From an uncultured Muribaculaceae bacterium (GTDB taxonomy: Bacteria > Bacteroidota > Bacteroidia > Bacteroidales > Muribaculaceae): a DNA stretch of 24,834 nt. Shown one piece after another: positions 13,964-21,923 of the stretch. The notes under the pieces were generated by a model that had not been told where the DNA came from, did no database searches, and was given only the letters and a program-made list of their open reading frames with translations. The DNA lies in contig CAJUDL010000050.1 of NCBI GenBank assembly GCA_910585285.1, forward strand, positions 1 through 24,834, in the 5' to 3' direction. The position numbers and the translations under genes were made by a program. Each line of letters starts with the position of its first letter. Positions within the stretch are counted from its first letter, which is position 1.

Positions 13964-16564
13964 ATGAGACAATTCACAAAAGCTATTGCTCTAATGGTAG
14001 TGTCGGCGATGACGCTGACTTCTTGCGGTGATGAGGCTCTGTGGAGTGGACCTTCCGACGAAGGAGCCGTTAAGCTCAACCTCACATCCGATGGCAGAGT
14101 GATGCGGCAGACACGTGCTGACGATTCACAGAGCCCTGTTGTGCCGGACGTAAGTGCGTTCGGTGTAAATCTTGCCAAAATTGACGGGACATATTCCAAA
14201 TCATGGACCAATGTCGAAGCGTTTAATCGTGAGAAATCTTTCCCGATAGGTGATTACAAAATTACAGCCACCTATGGAGATCTGAACCAAGAGGGTTTCG
14301 ACAATCCATGTTATTCGGGTTCCAATGATGTTCATGTCTCTCCTGGTGATGAATCAACTGTCAATGTTACGGCTACACTTGCCAATTCGATGGTGTCGAT
14401 CCGTTACAAGGAGGAATTTACAAAATTATATAGTGCCTATAGTGCAGCCGTTCAGACTGAGGGTCACGAATGGGTTATTTTTGCTCAGAACGAGGATCGT
14501 CCGGCGTATGTTGCCCCTTCCGAGGAGGTAAAACTGAAACTGACGCTTACTAACGAAGCCGGTGATCGTGTCGAAATTCAGCCGGCAAGCTTCCGTGCGG
14601 AAGCCCGACATCATTATGTCGTTACAATAGGCGTTAACGGAAGTGTTTCTTATGGCGATCTTGCTCTTGACATCGAGTTTGATGATGATGTAGTCGCTGA
14701 AACAGTGCCGGTATCACTCGGTGACGAACTTTTTTCTGCCCCGGCTCCAACAATCACAGCAAAGGATTTTGATCCGGAAACTCCGGTGGCTTCCTTTGAA
14801 TATGCAGAACTCAAGAGCAATCCCGAATTTCATGTATTTGCCTTTGGCGGTTTTAGAAGTGCAACTTTAAATGTCATCTCCGACGGAGGATACTCTCCTG
14901 TGTTTGGAAACAGGGTTGAACTCGTTGGTGCCGACGATCTTACCAATCAACAGCTTGAAAGCGCCGGTGTGGGAGCATATTTCAGGAATGCAGAGAAGAT
15001 GGGTCTTGTAAACATAAAGAGTTTTCTGGAAAAATTACCAGCCGGTCAATACACGATTGAAATCTCCGCAACTGATGTGATGACACGCACAACGGAGCCT
15101 GTGAAACTCACAGCCAATATCACGCCTCTTGAAATAGAACTTAAGCCGGCGGCAAATGCAGAGTTTATGGGTGAGGATGTGGCTGTTGATCTCTCAACAA
15201 ACTGCCCTGACATCAAAAATGTAGTTATGTTCAAGGTTCCCGATGCCAACAATCGTCTTGTTGATGCTGAGATAAAGAGCGTTACGGATGTTACAGCTTC
15301 CGGTGCCTCGGCGCGTGCTGCAGCATATACTTTCCGCTATGTGCTCGGTATCGCTCCGGCATTCCGCACTGAAATCAAGGTTGAGGCATCACTTGCTGCA
15401 AACCGTAATAAGAAGGCTGAGACAAGTGTGCTGACCGCAGAACCGAATTATACGGTCGTTGCCGATGCATTCAGCGACCGCGTAGTTCTGAAGATTGATG
15501 CCGAGCGTGATGATATCGTCAAAACACTCGTTGACAATATCCAGATATATAATAGCGATACGCAGGTACCGAGTGCAAATTTATCCTATGATGCTAAAAA
15601 CGGTATGATTACCGTTAGAGGTTTGGTTGCCGGCACAACATATACATCGCTTAAAGTTAAATGTGGTAACTTTGAGAAAACTATAACAACATTCGCGACT
15701 GAATCAGAGACGGATGTTCCCAACGGCGGCTTTGATAATGTCACAGAGACATTGAGGTTTGAGGATATACCTACCGGCGGAACCTACACCTGTTCTACTA
15801 TATATACAAAAACATATCAAAATACAACAACAATAACAGCAAATGAGCCGACAGGATGGAAATCAATTAACGAGAAAACTTGTTATTCGGGTTCATCTGA
15901 ACAGAATACATGGTTCATGGTGCCCTCTACATTTGTTAATAATGGGTCTGTAGTAGTCAGGACGGTGGCGTATGACCATGCCGGAACTTTACCTGACCGC
16001 GATGGTCGAGGAGTTGCCGGTTTAGGTAAATATTTCAGTACAAAAGCACCGGCATCATTCGCAAATTATGCATCCGGAGAATTGTTCCTGGGAGAATACA
16101 CATTCAATGCAAGCGGAGAAGTTCGAAACGAAGGTATACCGTTTAATTCAAGACCGACTTACCTTACATTCGACTATTCCTATGTGCCTTTCGGTTCAGA
16201 AACTGCAAGTGCTGAAATTGAAATAGTTCTTGATAATGATGCTGTTGTGTCCAATAAAATGACATTGGATCGTTCGGATCAATTTACATCAAGACAAATC
16301 AATTTGCCATCATATCCTTTTGGTCATAAGGCAAAGCAATTAAAACTTAAATTTATGTCGACTTCAGGAGCCGTAACGGGAGTTAATATCCCTACAGGTG
16401 ACGCTCTTAAGGATATAACTAATACCACTACTGGAACAAACAACAAGATTGGAGCCAATTCTTATAAGGCACTTGCAACCGGATCTGTCTTGACTGTTGA
16501 CAATGTCAAACTTGGATATGGCAGTAGCAATGCTGCAAGAGGTGCTAAAGGTAAAAGAAGATAA
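13964..16564 (+). CDS. DUF4493 surface lipoprotein with C-terminal PCMD-like module
   Basis: An 866-residue lipoprotein. The signal peptide ends in the lipobox LTSC (Cys21), followed by the acidic GDEA, which could act as a Bacteroidetes surface-export signal. Next come a DUF4493 domain (about 35-230) with RQTRAD at 48-53 near its start, an Ig-like beta region (about 235-390), further beta segments, a fibronectin-like segment (about 495-578) and, from PNGGFDN at about 585, a divergent version of the PCMD module of the later genes (GELFLGEYTF, then SVLTVDNVKLGY). It ends in the basic AARGAKGKRR. G+C falls sharply from about 15,480 on. It is first in the surface locus, six bases before the next gene. 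Surface location and structural or glycan-binding role are inference. Confidence 0.8.
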   Translation: MRQFTKAIALMVVSAMTLTSCGDEALWSGPSDEGAVKLNLTSDGRVMRQTRADDSQSPVVPDVSAFGVNLAKIDGTYSKSWTNVEAFNREKSFPIGDYKITATYGDLNQEGFDNPCYSGSNDVHVSPGDESTVNVTATLANSMVSIRYKEEFTKLYSAYSAAVQTEGHEWVIFAQNEDRPAYVAPSEEVKLKLTLTNEAGDRVEIQPASFRAEARHHYVVTIGVNGSVSYGDLALDIEFDDDVVAETVPVSLGDELFSAPAPTITAKDFDPETPVASFEYAELKSNPEFHVFAFGGFRSATLNVISDGGYSPVFGNRVELVGADDLTNQQLESAGVGAYFRNAEKMGLVNIKSFLEKLPAGQYTIEISATDVMTRTTEPVKLTANITPLEIELKPAANAEFMGEDVAVDLSTNCPDIKNVVMFKVPDANNRLVDAEIKSVTDVTASGASARAAAYTFRYVLGIAPAFRTEIKVEASLAANRNKKAETSVLTAEPNYTVVADAFSDRVVLKIDAERDDIVKTLVDNIQIYNSDTQVPSANLSYDAKNGMITVRGLVAGTTYTSLKVKCGNFEKTITTFATESETDVPNGGFDNVTETLRFEDIPTGGTYTCSTIYTKTYQNTTTITANEPTGWKSINEKTCYSGSSEQNTWFMVPSTFVNNGSVVVRTVAYDHAGTLPDRDGRGVAGLGKYFSTKAPASFANYASGELFLGEYTFNASGEVRNEGIPFNSRPTYLTFDYSYVPFGSETASAEIEIVLDNDAVVSNKMTLDRSDQFTSRQINLPSYPFGHKAKQLKLKFMSTSGAVTGVNIPTGDALKDITNTTTGTNNKIGANSYKALATGSVLTVDNVKLGYGSSNAARGAKGKRR

Positions 16565-16570
16565 CCTAAC

Positions 16571-17866
16571 ATGATTCATAAAATGAAGAAACTATATATA
16601 TTCACACTCGCGGCTGCGGCAATAATTGCCACCGGATGCAGTAAGGAAGATCCTTTCACTGGATCTACAGACGAGGCAGAGGGCCAGATCCTGAAATCGG
16701 CTATAGCCGTCGATATGAAGGTTGACGAGACAGTGCGCAAAAATATCCGTACACGTGCTGATGTTTCCCTTGATGACTTCACTGTCATTTTCACCAAGCC
16801 GGGAAGCGAAACCCCGGTGAAGAAATATAAATACAGTGATATGCCTGATGTCGTAACACTTCCTGCAGGTGATTATACCTGCACGGCTACATATGGCGAG
16901 AACCGTATTGCGGAATGGGAGAGCCCCTATTTCCTCGGGGTCTCAGATTCTTTTACAGTCAATCCTTATGAGATTACCAGTTATGTGGCTCCTATCGAAT
17001 GCCGTCTTAACAATATAAAGGTGACAATAGAATTTGATCCGTTGCTTAAATCCCGTATGTCGCAGGATTCATATGTGGAGGTTAAGGTCGGTGCAAACAG
17101 CGGACTTAACTTCACTTTGACAGAGAGTGAGGCAGGCAAAGCCGGATACTTTATGCACACGGCAGAGTCAACACTCGTTGCTACATTCAATGGTAAAATA
17201 GATGGGCTGAATGCAGTGGAGACTAAATCCCTGAAGAATGTTGCTAAAGGCAATCACTATAAGATCACATTCAAAGTTCATGATCACAGTGGTGATCCCA
17301 CAGGTGATTCCGATGCTGAAGTAAAGGTCGATGCGAATGTTACGGTTACAGATATCGAACGTAATATTGATATTGCTGATGAACCGCTCCTTGATGATAC
17401 TGACCGTCCTACAGAAAAACCGGATGAACCCGGTCCCGGTCCTGACGAACCGGATTTGAAGGCTCCTGAGATTACAGGTGTCGCACCTATTGATCTTGAT
17501 AAAGTAAATACAGTTGATGGGTCAGCTGCCGTAGGAGTCAAAGTCACAAGTTCGGCTGACGGAGGGTTCACAGCTTTCGATGTTGTGATAGATTCCCCCG
17601 ATCTTACTCCGGATGAGTTGGCGAATGTAGGTTTGGCTGCAAATCTTAATCTTGCAGAGACACCGGCTGATTTTGCTGAGAAATTAGGAGCATTTGGATT
17701 CCCGGTAAATGTAAAGGGACAGAAGGAAGCAAATATTGAAATCTCAACTATGCTTATTGGCATGTTGGGTGCAGTTGGTGCCGGACATGAACACAAATTT
17801 ATTTTAACCGTCACAGATGCTAATGGTACAACAGTTAAGACGTTGACCCTTTACATCCCTGAATAA
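16571..17866 (+). CDS. DUF4493 surface lipoprotein, short form without PCMD
   Basis: A 431-residue lipoprotein with lipobox ATGC (Cys23 from the first ATG) followed by SKEDP, which fits the K-(D/E)2 lipoprotein export signal of Bacteroidetes. DUF4493 covers about residues 40-270, with RTRADV (60-65) early in it. A Pro/Glu/Asp-rich linker (KPDEPGPGPDEPD) at about 282-294 leads to one Ig-like domain that ends the protein. It lacks the fibronectin-like and PCMD parts of its neighbours. A second in-frame ATG (16583, MKKLYIF) would give a more typical signal peptide; either start is possible. It lies 6 or 18 bases after the first gene and 11 bases before the third. Confidence 0.8.
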   Translation: MIHKMKKLYIFTLAAAAIIATGCSKEDPFTGSTDEAEGQILKSAIAVDMKVDETVRKNIRTRADVSLDDFTVIFTKPGSETPVKKYKYSDMPDVVTLPAGDYTCTATYGENRIAEWESPYFLGVSDSFTVNPYEITSYVAPIECRLNNIKVTIEFDPLLKSRMSQDSYVEVKVGANSGLNFTLTESEAGKAGYFMHTAESTLVATFNGKIDGLNAVETKSLKNVAKGNHYKITFKVHDHSGDPTGDSDAEVKVDANVTVTDIERNIDIADEPLLDDTDRPTEKPDEPGPGPDEPDLKAPEITGVAPIDLDKVNTVDGSAAVGVKVTSSADGGFTAFDVVIDSPDLTPDELANVGLAANLNLAETPADFAEKLGAFGFPVNVKGQKEANIEISTMLIGMLGAVGAGHEHKFILTVTDANGTTVKTLTLYIPE

Positions 17867-17877
17867 ATTTATTAATT

Positions 17878-20130
17878 ATGACAAGTAAGATTAGAAAAAA
17901 TATATACCGGTTGATGGCGGCAACCATGTTCTGTGTATCGGTTGCTTCCTGCTCGATGGAGGAGCCGTTCGGTGCCGGAGGCGAGGGTACCCTTACCCTC
18001 AATACGGAAATCCGTGGCAATGTCGTTAGGACTCGTGCCATAGCAGCCGACGAACTCACTGCTCTCCGCAACAAGTGTGTGGTTTATATTGAAAATGAAA
18101 AGGGACTTATCCGTAAGTATAAAGGTCTCGATAATATTCCGGGAGAAGGTATAAAGCTTCGTACCGGATCTTACGTGGCTGAGGCATGGAGCGGTGACTC
18201 TGTATCCGCATCTTTCAGCAGCAAGTTTTATCGCGGCTGGCAGCAGTTCGAGATGCAAGAGGGTGCCAACTCTCTTACTCTCCGCTGCAATATTGCGAAT
18301 GTGATAGTATCTGTTGATCCTGCGTCTCTCGGCGTAAACCTTACGGATCTTAAGATCACATACTGGCATTCTCGTGGAGAATTAGTGTTTGATCAGAATA
18401 ATATCGCAGATGCCAAAGGTTATTTCATGATGCCTAATGCCGACAAAAATCTTAACTATAAGATAGAGGGTAAGAAATCTTCTGGCGAGGCTTATGAGAA
18501 AACCGGTGTGATAGAAAATGTGCAGCGTGCACATGAATATATACTTACACTCACGGAAGAGGAAGCTCCTATCACAGAAGGTGGTGCTTTGATCCGCATC
18601 ACAATTGCTGATATCCCAGTGATTGAAGAAGAGGTCGAGATATTTACTGCTCCTGCAATCCAAGGTGTCGGATACGACATCGAGGGTCAGGTGGTGTCTA
18701 AAGACAGAAACTTTAAAGACACTCAGGTTTATATCCGTGGTTATTTCGGCCTCGGTTCTGTGCTCATGAATGTGAGTGATAATTTTACCGGTCTCACATC
18801 AGGAATGAATCTTGTCGAAGGAAGCACGCAGACTGATCTTGCAGCAAAAGGTATAAAGGTTGAGCGTCGTCAGTCAACAGATGCCGCAACATCTCTCGAA
18901 AGCGGTGAAGTGCCGGTAGATGAATTGTATGTAACATTCACTAAGGCTTTCCTTGATGCCCTTGCTGAAAGCGACACTGAATATAAAATAACCTTTGAGG
19001 CTACTGACGGTCGTCATAATGTATCTACAGGTAGCCTACGCATTGCCAACAGCGAGGCGGCAGAGGAACATCTTGCTCCTGTCGGACTTTCCGAAGCTGA
19101 GCTGTCACCCCTTGCCATCCGCGCCAAGAGAGCAACTCTTGATGCGAATATCTATGATGCTGCAGCAGCTGCAAACTATGGTATCAAGTATCGCGAGCAA
19201 GGCTCTTCCGAGTGGCAGGCCGCTTATCCGGCATCCGGCGCGAGGGCAAAGGCAACAAGGGCTACTATAATTCCCTATCAGGTGACATTGACAGATCTTA
19301 CTCCGGGTACAACCTACGAATATATCGCATTCTGCGATGGCTTCGATGGCGAAGATGTCCGCACGTTTAAGACAGAATCCGTATTCGAAATACCGAATAG
19401 CAGTCTTGAGGAGTGGGGTACATATGTCGGTAAGACTATTTTCGGTGGAGATGTGGATGTTATAATCCCGTCAACTACCGGAGATAAAAACACATCCTTC
19501 TGGGGTACTGGTAATGAAGGCGGCGCATCTGGAAATATCTTATTGACAGATAAGTCTACAGATATGATTCATTCTGGAACCTATTCAGCAAAATTAAAAA
19601 CCGGCAGTGCAATGGGAATGATGGCTGCAGGAAATATGTTCATTGGTACGTATGTAAAGACAGATGGTACTAATGGTATATTGTCATTGGGTCGTGAGTA
19701 TAACGGCTCACATCCGGATAAGCTTGTAATTTGGGCAAATTATCGACCTGCATCAGGTGCGTCTGTTAAGAAAGGAAATGAATCATTTGTTCCGAATGGA
19801 TTTGCTGGTGGCAATGATCATGGACAAATTTATGTTGCTTTGACTACTGAACCTGTAGAGATTCGGACAAACCCAAGTAATCGTAAGTTATTTGATAGTG
19901 AGAATGATGAGACAGTACTGGCATACGGTCAGGTTACATGGACTGAAAACTTTGGTGCAGATGGTCAATTGGAAAGAATAGAGATTCCATTTGTCTATAA
20001 TGATCGGGCTAACACAAAGAAACCGTTATATCTGATTATGGTTGCCTCTGCTTCAAAATATGGAGATTATTTCTCAGGAGCATCCGGCTCTGTAATGTAT
20101 CTTGATGATGTAGAACTCATTTATGAGTAA
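17878..20130 (+). CDS. DUF4493 surface lipoprotein with PCMD domain
   Basis: A 750-residue lipoprotein. Lipobox VASC (Cys25) is followed by SMEEP, another acidic candidate export signal. DUF4493 spans about 35-215 with RTRA at 51-54. An Ig-like part (about 220-410), a fibronectin-type-III-like domain (about 415-500, TLTDLTPGTTYEYIAF) and a PCMD domain (about 504-750) follow. PCMD motifs shared with the lipoprotein at 21924 are DGTNGILSLGR, EIRTNPSNRKLF and ASKYGDYFSGASG. PCMD is a beta-sandwich family thought to bind or act on carbohydrate; no catalytic residue can be assigned. G+C of the PCMD part is well below that of the rest. The stop codon overlaps the next gene's start by eight bases, so translation is probably coupled. 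Confidence 0.83.
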   Translation: MTSKIRKNIYRLMAATMFCVSVASCSMEEPFGAGGEGTLTLNTEIRGNVVRTRAIAADELTALRNKCVVYIENEKGLIRKYKGLDNIPGEGIKLRTGSYVAEAWSGDSVSASFSSKFYRGWQQFEMQEGANSLTLRCNIANVIVSVDPASLGVNLTDLKITYWHSRGELVFDQNNIADAKGYFMMPNADKNLNYKIEGKKSSGEAYEKTGVIENVQRAHEYILTLTEEEAPITEGGALIRITIADIPVIEEEVEIFTAPAIQGVGYDIEGQVVSKDRNFKDTQVYIRGYFGLGSVLMNVSDNFTGLTSGMNLVEGSTQTDLAAKGIKVERRQSTDAATSLESGEVPVDELYVTFTKAFLDALAESDTEYKITFEATDGRHNVSTGSLRIANSEAAEEHLAPVGLSEAELSPLAIRAKRATLDANIYDAAAAANYGIKYREQGSSEWQAAYPASGARAKATRATIIPYQVTLTDLTPGTTYEYIAFCDGFDGEDVRTFKTESVFEIPNSSLEEWGTYVGKTIFGGDVDVIIPSTTGDKNTSFWGTGNEGGASGNILLTDKSTDMIHSGTYSAKLKTGSAMGMMAAGNMFIGTYVKTDGTNGILSLGREYNGSHPDKLVIWANYRPASGASVKKGNESFVPNGFAGGNDHGQIYVALTTEPVEIRTNPSNRKLFDSENDETVLAYGQVTWTENFGADGQLERIEIPFVYNDRANTKKPLYLIMVASASKYGDYFSGASGSVMYLDDVELIYE

Positions 20131-20938
20131 AATAAGTAGAATAAAAATATTGATTACGTTAGTGATGACTCTGTGCGCTTCAAGCGCACAGAGTCACGCT
20201 GCGTTATCAGGCGATACTGTCCATGTTACTCCTGCAATGGTGCAGGAGATGAAGCGTAATACTCCTGTCAAGGAATTTGATATGGATATGGAGAGTGTCA
20301 AGTTTGTACCGAAAGGGCAGTGGGTCACGGGCGTGTCGGTATCTTATTCACAGTCTACGCAAAATAAGTATCAATTCCTTATACTTGAAAATATCTCTGG
20401 TGATACTTACTCGTTTAAAGTGTCTCCGATGGTATGCTATATTTTCAAGGATGACATGGGCGCAGGAGGTCGTTTCTCATATAATCGTTCGCTTACCAAA
20501 CTCGAGAAAGCTGATATCGTTCTTGACTCAGAAACAGATTACGGGGCGGATTGCCTGTATTCTCTGTCTCATAATTATTTTGTGACCGGTATTGTGAGAA
20601 ATTATTTCTCTCTTGGAAGAAGTCGCCGTTTCGGCATCTTCAATGAGATCCAGCTGAAACTCGGCGGGGGACAGTCAAAGATCACAAATGGCACGGGTGA
20701 GTCGTTGACCGGTGCTTATGAACGGAATTTCCAGTTCGGTATTGGTATCGCTCCGGGTCTTGCCGTTTTTCTCAGCAATTATTCGGCTCTTGAGGTTAAT
20801 GTCGGTGTGTTGGGTTTTAATCTCACAGACACGAAATCAATATCGGATCAGATTTATGTGTCGAGGCGTAAATCTCGGTCTGCAAATTTTAGAATCAATC
20901 TGTTTTCGATCACGTTTGGCGTGGCGTTTTATCTCTGA
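20123..20938 (+). CDS. Outer-membrane beta-barrel protein, first of a pair
   Basis: A 271-residue protein with a signal peptide (MSKISRIKILITLVMTLCAS, cleavage probably after SHA near residue 27) and no lipobox. From about residue 60 it consists of alternating hydrophobic/polar strands with Gly and aromatic residues (KGQWVTGVSVSYSQS, TYSFKVSPMVCYIF, RRFGIFNEIQLKLGGG, GIGIAPGLAVFL, FRINLFSITFGVAFYL), the pattern of an outer-membrane barrel of about 10-12 strands. It is clearly paralogous to the next gene. It overlaps the preceding lipoprotein gene by eight bases. A 15-bp inverted repeat lies within its signal-peptide codons. I infer a membrane partner for the lipoproteins; the role is unknown. 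Confidence 0.75.
   Translation: MSKISRIKILITLVMTLCASSAQSHAALSGDTVHVTPAMVQEMKRNTPVKEFDMDMESVKFVPKGQWVTGVSVSYSQSTQNKYQFLILENISGDTYSFKVSPMVCYIFKDDMGAGGRFSYNRSLTKLEKADIVLDSETDYGADCLYSLSHNYFVTGIVRNYFSLGRSRRFGIFNEIQLKLGGGQSKITNGTGESLTGAYERNFQFGIGIAPGLAVFLSNYSALEVNVGVLGFNLTDTKSISDQIYVSRRKSRSANFRINLFSITFGVAFYL
20166..20196. repeat. 15-bp perfect inverted repeat within signal-peptide codons
   Basis: The arm tgactctgtgcgctt (20166-20180) is exactly complementary to aagcgcacagagtca (20182-20196) with one base between. In RNA this would form a stable hairpin starting 43 bases after the start codon of the first barrel gene. It codes for the end of the signal peptide, where residue choice is loose. No T-run follows. 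Confidence 0.9.
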
Positions 20939-20943
20939 CGGCT

Positions 20944-21873
20944 ATGGTTAAGTTATATAGGATGATTCTCACGCTCATTATGCTGATCTGCATCATTCCC
21001 GAAGTCAGGAGTGAGGTGGCAAAAAGTGACAGCGTGACGAAAGGGAAGTATATTTATGTTCCCGATTCTTTACAGAGCGATGTGTTCAAACTGCTGATGG
21101 GTAATTCCAAGGTAGTGGATGATGAGTCGAAGTTTGATTCATCGGAAAAAGTGACTTGGAAGGGAGATACCATCCCGATGAAATTGCGCTCCCGTAATCT
21201 CGGGCGTTATGATCGCGGTCTTTTCAATTATCTTTTCCTGCCGAAAGGACGTTGGGGATTCGGTCTGACGGCGTCTTATGGTGAGATATCCACTGATAAT
21301 CTTGAAATTTTTGATCTTCTCAACGATATTGATCTGGGGGGTCATATTTTTTCGATAAAACCCTTTCTTGAATATACTATCAGCAACAATATTTCGGTGG
21401 GATTGCGTTTTGGATACACTTCAGGCAAAGGAAACGTGGATTCTTTTAAAGTGGATATTGATGAAGATATGAATTTCAATCTTCATGATATCATGTATCG
21501 CAACGAGAGTTATACGGCAGCTGTGCTTTTTCGCCAGTATATCGGTATAGCGCGTCGCGGCAGATTCGGAGTTTTCAATGAAGTAGAGTTGGCTTTTTCT
21601 TCAGGGAATTCCGATTTTCAGCGTCCCTACGCCGGAGAATTGAGAACCACCCATACAACATATATGAAAGCCGGTTTGAATTTCTCGCCGGGTGTCAGTG
21701 TGTTTATGATGAAGAATGTGGCTTTCAATCTCTCTTTCGGTGTGTTCGGATTCTATCTTAAGAATGAGCGACAGATGGAAAATGGGATTGAAATAGGCAA
21801 CAGAACCACATCTGGAGCCAATTTCCGTTTCAATCTCTTCAATATTAATTTCGGAATCGCGGTGCATGTGTAG
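20944..21873 (+). CDS. Outer-membrane beta-barrel protein, second of a pair
   Basis: A 309-residue paralog of the preceding gene, five bases after it. The signal peptide (MVKLYRMILTLIMLICIIP, cleavage after VRS near residue 23) has no lipobox. A polar plug-like stretch of about 65 residues comes before the barrel. Matching segments in the pair include KGRWGFGLTASYGE with KGQWVTGVSVSYSQ, RFGVFNEVELAFSSG with RFGIFNEIQLKLGGG, SPGVSVFM with APGLAVFL, and GANFRFNLFNINFGIAV with SANFRINLFSITFGVAF. The higher similarity at the C-terminal end fits recognition of the last strands by the BAM machinery. It is followed by heptamer array E, which separates it from the last lipoprotein gene. Confidence 0.75.
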   Translation: MVKLYRMILTLIMLICIIPEVRSEVAKSDSVTKGKYIYVPDSLQSDVFKLLMGNSKVVDDESKFDSSEKVTWKGDTIPMKLRSRNLGRYDRGLFNYLFLPKGRWGFGLTASYGEISTDNLEIFDLLNDIDLGGHIFSIKPFLEYTISNNISVGLRFGYTSGKGNVDSFKVDIDEDMNFNLHDIMYRNESYTAAVLFRQYIGIARRGRFGVFNEVELAFSSGNSDFQRPYAGELRTTHTTYMKAGLNFSPGVSVFMMKNVAFNLSFGVFGFYLKNERQMENGIEIGNRTTSGANFRFNLFNINFGIAVHV

Positions 21874-21880
21874 AGAGGCG

Positions 21881-21908
21881 TTAGGCTTTAGGTATTAGGC
21901 ATTAGGTT
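21881..21908 (+). repeat. Heptamer array E between barrel and PCMD genes
   Basis: Four units in perfect phase, TTAGGCT, TTAGGTA, TTAGGCA and TTAGGTT, starting eight bases after the stop codon of the second barrel gene. They match array D read on its coding strand. Confidence 0.85.
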
Positions 21909-21923
21909 GGGGTAAGTATAAGA

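Noticed and set aside
17284..17814. Minus-strand open frame of 176 codons
   Set aside because: It is antisense to a DUF4493 lipoprotein gene; its Ser/Pro-rich content reflects the complementary strand.
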